A stretch of 64,000 nucleotides of DNA. Source: UBA6224 sp963800205 (GTDB lineage Bacteria > Patescibacteriota > Saccharimonadia > Saccharimonadales > UBA4665). The stretch spans positions 248,001-312,000 of the forward strand of contig CAWCZQ010000001.1 in assembly GCA_963800205.1 (NCBI GenBank), in the 5' to 3' direction. The notes beneath the pieces are model-generated. The model was given only the letters and a program-made list of their open reading frames with translations. It was not told the DNA's origin and did no database searches. This document shows positions 59,006 to 64,000 of this stretch, piece by piece (the first letter of the stretch is position 1; the number at the start of each line of letters is the position of its first letter). Position numbers and translations under genes: made by a program.

Positions 59006-59610
59006 GAGGCTATGGCTAATAGGCACAGACCTGATTCGGTGTCATCACGTTCCAGGAAACGGCGGGTCTCTTGCTGTACATCAGAAGTCTTGACTCACCA
59101 CATAATCAACTACAAAGTTCTTTATTGGATCAAATCCATACTTGAGATGCTTATAGCTCAAACTTGCCTGCACTTGTCGGCTGCGTAATAAACCGTTCTT
59201 TTGCATCGAAGAGGCTCAGCTCAGGGAAACGACGATCACGAAAACGCTTTACTTGGTATGCCAGTGGTTCGACATAGGAGCTTTGCTCGCTTAATCGTCT
59301 ATGCTCCCAGTCTTCCATCGGCCGAACGACGGGCTCTCCGTTCGATGTATCAAACTACATCTGGCGGCAAGTAGCCGGCACAAGACAAAGCAACTAATCC
59401 CATCTGCTCCGCCGGGTCGGTAGGAATTACTGGTCCTTCTTGGAAGAACTTATGAAATGGGGCATGACCAAAATTGTGTTGTGTAGCTGCCACCAGTTGC
59501 ATTCTTGATACACGAAGGGCTTTTCCACCGAGCGTGTTTACGATTGTAGGATGAAGCCGTGGGAAGAAGTGATGATGTATATTGGTCGCTTCGCTGGGCA
59601 AGGTATTCAA
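59006..59610 (-). pseudogene. Broken coding stretch, 5' part
   Basis: Minus-strand pieces in different frames: 59610-59350 (MNTLPSEATNIHHHFFPRLH .. QHNFGHAPFHKFFQEGP), then RLSEQSSYVEPLAYQVKRFR .. ITQPTSAGKFEL, SYKHLKYGFDPIKNFVVDYV and VQQETRRFLERDDTESGLCL running up to the A-rich tract. Together with 57806-58617 it may represent one gene of roughly 450 codons with the A-tract inserted. No family recognised. Confidence 0.5.
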
Positions 59611-60003
<393 letters not shown>

Positions 60004-60052
60004 TATACCGGTAGCATTGTCCATCGGGGCACGGCCTATTTTTTCATGTAAA

Positions 60053-60080
60053 AAACTCCCGGCGATAGGCACGGGAGTTT
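60053..60080 (-). terminator. Terminator after the 60162 surface-protein gene
   Basis: Minus-strand stem AAACTCCCG / CGGGAGTTT, 10-nt loop, followed by a T run. Confidence 0.8.
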
Positions 60081-60161
60081 CTGTGGACTGCAAGGTTGAT
60101 GCTTGGAGAGGCGGCAGTGACATATCAGATGGAAATTCCTCACAAATTGCCGGTCGTTCTG

Positions 60162-62180
60162 TCACTGCCTACCCTCCATTTGCAGTTTTTGTATTACGCT
60201 TATGGTAGTAAATTTTATGTTGATTTGCAAGCAATTACTTGCTACTAAAGGTATTATATACCGTTTTCTTTGTGCCATTATATCCTGAGCTAATGCCTCG
60301 GCATGCTTCCGTTGAGTTATTCGAGCTCGGTAGCGGAGTATCTGTACACCGACAAACGCCAGACCGCCGCCTATGAGCAGTACCTGCAGCGAGGTTATCC
60401 ACCATGGGGTTGTATTGGGCGAAGCCAGAGCCACTAGGGCGATATTATCCGATTTAAGTTCGTATACATTCTTGCCTTTATTTTTGGCAACGACAGTCTT
60501 CCACGCGTTCTCAGTTGGGGAATACGTGCGTAGCACGACATCGTGATAGCTGGTTGCTACATCGGCTGGGAGTGTAACACGCATAGCAATTGGCTTAGAA
60601 AATTGCTGCACTTGACTACCGTCTTTCTGCTGGCAGACGACTTTGTACGGCCCACCGATAACCGGCTGTTTCCTGGAACCCAGGAGCGGTACATCATTGG
60701 CTGGAGCAATAAAGCAATTGGCATCTTCGCTAATGGCATCCGCTGGTATAACGATGCTGGCTACTTTGTCTTTACTGGCTAATTGAAGGGTGCTGTCCTT
60801 GGAGATATTGGCGTCGAAGTGCTGGGTTACTATACTAAGCACGCTCTCTGGAGAGGCATGGCCCTGGCTGTCGACCACCTTGAGACGATAGTTATATGGG
60901 GTGTCAAAATCAGTGTCGTAGTCAACGATGTAATTTGAGGTAACTGCGTCGGCAACCGATTCCCACACCTTGTTGTCGGTAGAGCGCTCAATCCGATAGC
61001 TGGTATTGAAACCGTTGGCACCACCCCACTCCAAGCGCACAGCGCTGCTTCCTTCTACCAATTGCGCACTGAAGTAGGTCGGCAGAATGGTCTGTGGAAC
61101 ATTAGTCTTCGTAGTGGGGATTGTTTTGCCTGATTGGGCAACTGGTCCATCTTGTTGACCGGTAGTGTCGATGGTTCCCCATGATTGGTGGTAATTAGGC
61201 GTCGAGACCGTCGTCTCTGGAGTGGTTGGTAGTGCTGGCGTTTTGCATCCTGTCGTCTTGACCGTCACGTAGTTCAATATATCGATACCGTTAAATTTCG
61301 AGCGATCGGGCCGCTGGACGACTTGTCGCATTTGTAAACCGAAGTGATAAGTGGTGCAAGGTTTTAGATTGGTAACGGTATAGCTGTGGGCAGAGGCGGC
61401 CAGTGGCTTGTTGGCGCCACCCGGATCATTTGAGCCATTTGCCGCATCGTACCATCCACCATTGATGACATGCTTTGAATCGTCCTCATACAGATACCAT
61501 CCCTCTACTGAACGGTTGTTGGCTGAGTTTTTCAGTGAGGACCAGTTGAGGCTTACCTTATCGCTGCCCACCGAGCTGACGCTCAAGCGAGGTAGCGTCG
61601 AAAGAGGAGAGAAATACGGGCTTATTACCAATCCAATTTCAAGCGTACCGCTGTCAAAATTCATCACACATGATTTCTGGCTGTTGCAGTAATTGCCTGC
61701 CGTGCCACTGGGTGCGTTTGTGGTATCTTTCAGGATTTTTAGTTGATAACCCAGGTGTTCGATTTGCTGCCCATAGACCGAAAGAAACGGCACAAATGTG
61801 CTAGTCATCCTGGCTGGTTGCCACGCCTTAAGGTGCACGCCCGTACACGTCACGCCCGCTGACGTCAGCGGTATAGAAACTTTGCCACCCTGCGCTGCTG
61901 TTCCTCTGTAGCGATCTTCGAGATGCTGAGTAGTGCTGGCTGTGTTACAACTACCGTAATCGCTAAAAGATGAGGCATACCACATCGAAAGCATCGAGTT
62001 AGCGTCTTTTGCGTCGACACCATCCTGCGGTAAAGCTTTAATGATCAGCGTGCCGCCTGTTGCTGCTTCGGTAACCCCAGGGGTAAATATTGGAGTTATT
62101 ACGGTGGCAATAAACAATAGAGCCATGAGGCTATAACTTAATCTGCTACAGGAGTGGCGTATGCCGGTGATTGTTTTCAT
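60162..62180 (-). CDS. FN3-type surface protein, membrane-anchored at C-terminus
   Basis: 672 residues. Signal peptide (LMALLFIATVITPIFTPGVTEAA), N-terminal domain, a fibronectin III-like domain (KVSLNWSSLKNSANNRSVEGWYLYEDDS), a Thr/Pro linker and a second FN3 domain (VRLEWGGANGFNTSYRIERS). A ZU5-like unit follows (KVASIVIPADAISEDANCFI, PVIGGPYKVVCQQKDGSQVQ), then a transmembrane helix near residue 605 (WWITSLQVLLIGGGLAFVGVQIL) and a basic tail. It shares this order with the next gene. Probably an adhesin or cell-surface organiser; function is inferred only from layout. Confidence 0.75.
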   Translation of the reverse strand: MKTITGIRHSCSRLSYSLMALLFIATVITPIFTPGVTEAATGGTLIIKALPQDGVDAKDANSMLSMWYASSFSDYGSCNTASTTQHLEDRYRGTAAQGGKVSIPLTSAGVTCTGVHLKAWQPARMTSTFVPFLSVYGQQIEHLGYQLKILKDTTNAPSGTAGNYCNSQKSCVMNFDSGTLEIGLVISPYFSPLSTLPRLSVSSVGSDKVSLNWSSLKNSANNRSVEGWYLYEDDSKHVINGGWYDAANGSNDPGGANKPLAASAHSYTVTNLKPCTTYHFGLQMRQVVQRPDRSKFNGIDILNYVTVKTTGCKTPALPTTPETTVSTPNYHQSWGTIDTTGQQDGPVAQSGKTIPTTKTNVPQTILPTYFSAQLVEGSSAVRLEWGGANGFNTSYRIERSTDNKVWESVADAVTSNYIVDYDTDFDTPYNYRLKVVDSQGHASPESVLSIVTQHFDANISKDSTLQLASKDKVASIVIPADAISEDANCFIAPANDVPLLGSRKQPVIGGPYKVVCQQKDGSQVQQFSKPIAMRVTLPADVATSYHDVVLRTYSPTENAWKTVVAKNKGKNVYELKSDNIALVALASPNTTPWWITSLQVLLIGGGLAFVGVQILRYRARITQRKHAEALAQDIMAQRKRYIIPLVASNCLQINIKFTTISVIQKLQMEGRQ

Positions 62181-62261
62181 ATTTGCTTTTTGTGTTTTAC
62201 AAAGTATTAGCTTAATATTTATTTCTTTTATCCAGTTATGGCAAGAGGATCAGCTCTTTTA

Positions 62262-63797
62262 CTATATGCCGTGCATCTTGTGCCAGTAATCGGCTTGCTG
62301 GGCCAGTACGCGTCGTCGCGCCTGGTATTGCGCATATTTTCGCAGCCCAATAGTGACACCGGCCGCCGCCAGTATCAGTATGCCCACGACAATGAGGAGT
62401 ACGACAATTAGCGGTGTCCGCTTAGGCTGAGCAAACATTTGGAGTCCGCTAAAAGTCCCGTCCATCTTAAATGAAACCACGGGAGGTTCCTGCGAAACCG
62501 GAATATCAAGCGTGCGCCAAGTCTGGGCTTCGTCATCGTAGGCAACATATCGATAGGCCGTATATTTACCAGGGTCATCCTGATGAAATACGACCGAAGC
62601 GTGCAAGCTCGTGTTGAACTGTGTGATGAATGAGTTATCCTTTGCCTGGCATACTACCTGATACGGTCCATAGAGACTTTGATAGCCCTCGACATTATGG
62701 AGCGGCAGTGTCACGAATTGGGCAAGCTGACAGTTGGCCGGTTCGGGCAAAGCATCTGACGGTATGACGACCGTAAAGACAGAATCAGAGCTCGTCAGTG
62801 TGATGTCAGTACCCTTCCCGACGTTGTAGGTAAAATCGTTGGTTGTGGTAGTGGCGGTTGCCGGTTTGGAAACATGCTGCTCGTCGTCATAAGCGTATAA
62901 CCGGTAGTAGAATTTGGTCGCAAAGCGCGTATCGTTATCGAAGTATGAAGTTTCGGTTATATTTTCGCTGAGCGTTTCCCATGTTTTGTTATCGCTAGAC
63001 CGATCCACGCGGTAATGGCTGATGGAAAAATCATTATCCCATGTTAGTTCTACCGAACTGCCATCACCTGGCGCAGCAACAAAGTGCTGTGGTGTCGTAG
63101 GAGCCGGATTACGAATAGTATTAGTGACCGGATTTTGGTTGCTTGTGCTACTTTTACTGCTTGAGTAACTCGGCGATGAAGTTGAACTACTAGAAGGAGG
63201 CGCACTGGTAGCTGGCGTCGGAGAACTCGTACTGGGTGATGGCTGTGGAGTTGTCGGCGGTGGTGTGGTTGGCGTCGGAGATGGGGGTTTTGGAGCAGAC
63301 GGTGTCGTATACGAGGTCGTGCAAGTAACGATTGTTTGGAAGTTTACGTCTTGAAATCGCCACTTAATGGTATGGGTCGTGCCAGCACTGAGATAAATCG
63401 AACTGCTCGATACAACAGTCGCAGTGCCATTAGGGGGGATGGAACCGTTCGCTCCGCTCGTCGACTCAAAGGATGAGCCGTAACCGTTCGTTCCCTCGGC
63501 TATATTATCGACAGACAATCGAGAATCAAAATAGGTACCATTAATAGCTTGATTGGTTGGATAATACGTCATCGAGCTAGTGTTTCGTACGGTTGCCCGC
63601 AACTTATATTTATTACTGCCCATAGCCTCGGTATCATAGCCAGCACAGCTCAGACTAATGCGGGCGGCATAGGTGACTTCCTTAGATGATAAAACCACCG
63701 AGATTACCGTGACACCAACATACAAAAAGCTGCCAAGCAACGTCATAGAGACGACGTACAGGTACTTATGTTTGTGTTTTTGCAGATGATGTTTCAT
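62262..63797 (-). CDS. FN3-type surface protein, paralogue
   Basis: 511 residues. N-terminal transmembrane or signal helix (YLYVVSMTLLGSFLYVGVTVISVV), a domain to about residue 165, a Ser/Thr/Pro-rich stalk (residues ~168-230), one FN3 domain (VELTWDNDFSISHYRVDRSSDNKTWETL), and a ZU5-like unit (SVFTVVIPSDALPEPANCQL, YGPYQVVCQAKDNSFITQFN). A C-terminal transmembrane helix and RKYAQYQARRR follow. The last two domains align with those of the neighbouring gene, so the pair arose by duplication. Confidence 0.75.
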   Translation of the reverse strand: MKHHLQKHKHKYLYVVSMTLLGSFLYVGVTVISVVLSSKEVTYAARISLSCAGYDTEAMGSNKYKLRATVRNTSSMTYYPTNQAINGTYFDSRLSVDNIAEGTNGYGSSFESTSGANGSIPPNGTATVVSSSSIYLSAGTTHTIKWRFQDVNFQTIVTCTTSYTTPSAPKPPSPTPTTPPPTTPQPSPSTSSPTPATSAPPSSSSTSSPSYSSSKSSTSNQNPVTNTIRNPAPTTPQHFVAAPGDGSSVELTWDNDFSISHYRVDRSSDNKTWETLSENITETSYFDNDTRFATKFYYRLYAYDDEQHVSKPATATTTTNDFTYNVGKGTDITLTSSDSVFTVVIPSDALPEPANCQLAQFVTLPLHNVEGYQSLYGPYQVVCQAKDNSFITQFNTSLHASVVFHQDDPGKYTAYRYVAYDDEAQTWRTLDIPVSQEPPVVSFKMDGTFSGLQMFAQPKRTPLIVVLLIVVGILILAAAGVTIGLRKYAQYQARRRVLAQQADYWHKMHGI

Positions 63798-63901
63798 GTA
63801 TTACCGGCTCAATGGTATGCGGTTACTGGCCTCAGTATACCAAACATAAGCACAACTACTTACAGTGAGGTCCCTGAGTCCTATGTAGTCCTATGGCCTA
63901 A

Positions 63902-64000
63902 TTATGCGTTATCGGGGGCAAGAACATCGTCGTCTTCGGTAGCATCGCCACCAAAGACCTGATCCATCGAGGTAACAAGCACTTCTCTCGGGCGGTTGCC
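63902..64000 (-). CDS. C-terminal end of a protein, possibly DNA translocase FtsK
   Basis: The minus strand from the right edge reads GNRPREVLVTSMDQVFGGDA.. to a TAA at 63904-63902, 32 codons. The G-x-R-P-R-E-V-L-V phrase resembles the extreme C-terminus of FtsK/SpoIIIE translocases, followed here by an acidic extension. Too little is visible for a firm call. Confidence 0.35.
   Translation of the reverse strand, partial: GNRPREVLVTSMDQVFGGDATEDDDVLAPDNA

Overview
The window looks like a chromosome segment of a Patescibacteria/CPR organism, most likely Candidatus Saccharibacteria (TM7). This is inferred from gene content, not from a marker search. Pointers are a monoderm-type type IV pilus operon without a PilQ secretin, a sortase with a surface-protein substrate, many small lineage-specific proteins, compact operons, and TGA used as a normal stop.

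Layout. 1-4070: 5' end of gyrB, a large TraG/VirD4-like ATPase and two small proteins. 4449-7690: a short orphan RNA, comM, an infC-rpmI-rplT operon in which infC appears to start at ATC, and RNase P RNA on the opposite strand. 7692-15250: an ASCH-RNase HI fusion, tRNA-Pro with a duplicated 5' half, an M50 protease, rpmB, a metallo-beta-lactamase-fold protein, a winged-helix protein, a nucleotidase-atl-miaA operon, and thrS behind a T-box leader. 15415-22046: five more tRNAs, a strongly promoted ~180-nt RNA candidate, nrdR, a membrane glycosyltransferase, a parvulin foldase, tRNA-Arg with a 181-bp tandem repeat, and ndk. 22137-38130: a Xer recombinase and the pilus cluster. pilM/N/O/B/T/C/A/D are intact, with a large secreted protein and a TPR protein at the operon head, but four consecutive pilin-like genes all carry single-base frame breaks.

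38206-46083 holds the most notable feature. A ~6.1-kb element with a large serine recombinase has integrated into codon 7 of ychF. It left the native ychF promoter and first codons at the left junction, gave ychF a replacement start at the right junction, and cut its own integrase gene at attP. Both att half-sites and an 11-bp inverted repeat of the reconstructed attP can be read directly.

46268-54353: a sortase and a repeat-containing LPXTG-like surface protein, two further G+C-rich secreted proteins, a Crp/Fnr regulator, a phosphoribosyltransferase-like protein and TlyA. 54446-57717: an rpsF-ssb-rpsR-efp operon ending in two 2H-phosphoesterase-like genes. 57800-60003: a broken coding stretch interrupted by two near-pure poly-A tracts, probably a consensus or assembly fault. 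60162-64000: two paralogous FN3-type surface proteins and the last 32 codons of another gene, possibly ftsK.

Across the window, operon-head genes repeatedly show a -10 box only 6-8 nt before the start codon, which predicts leaderless mRNAs. Genes inside operons carry Shine-Dalgarno sequences or overlap their neighbours.
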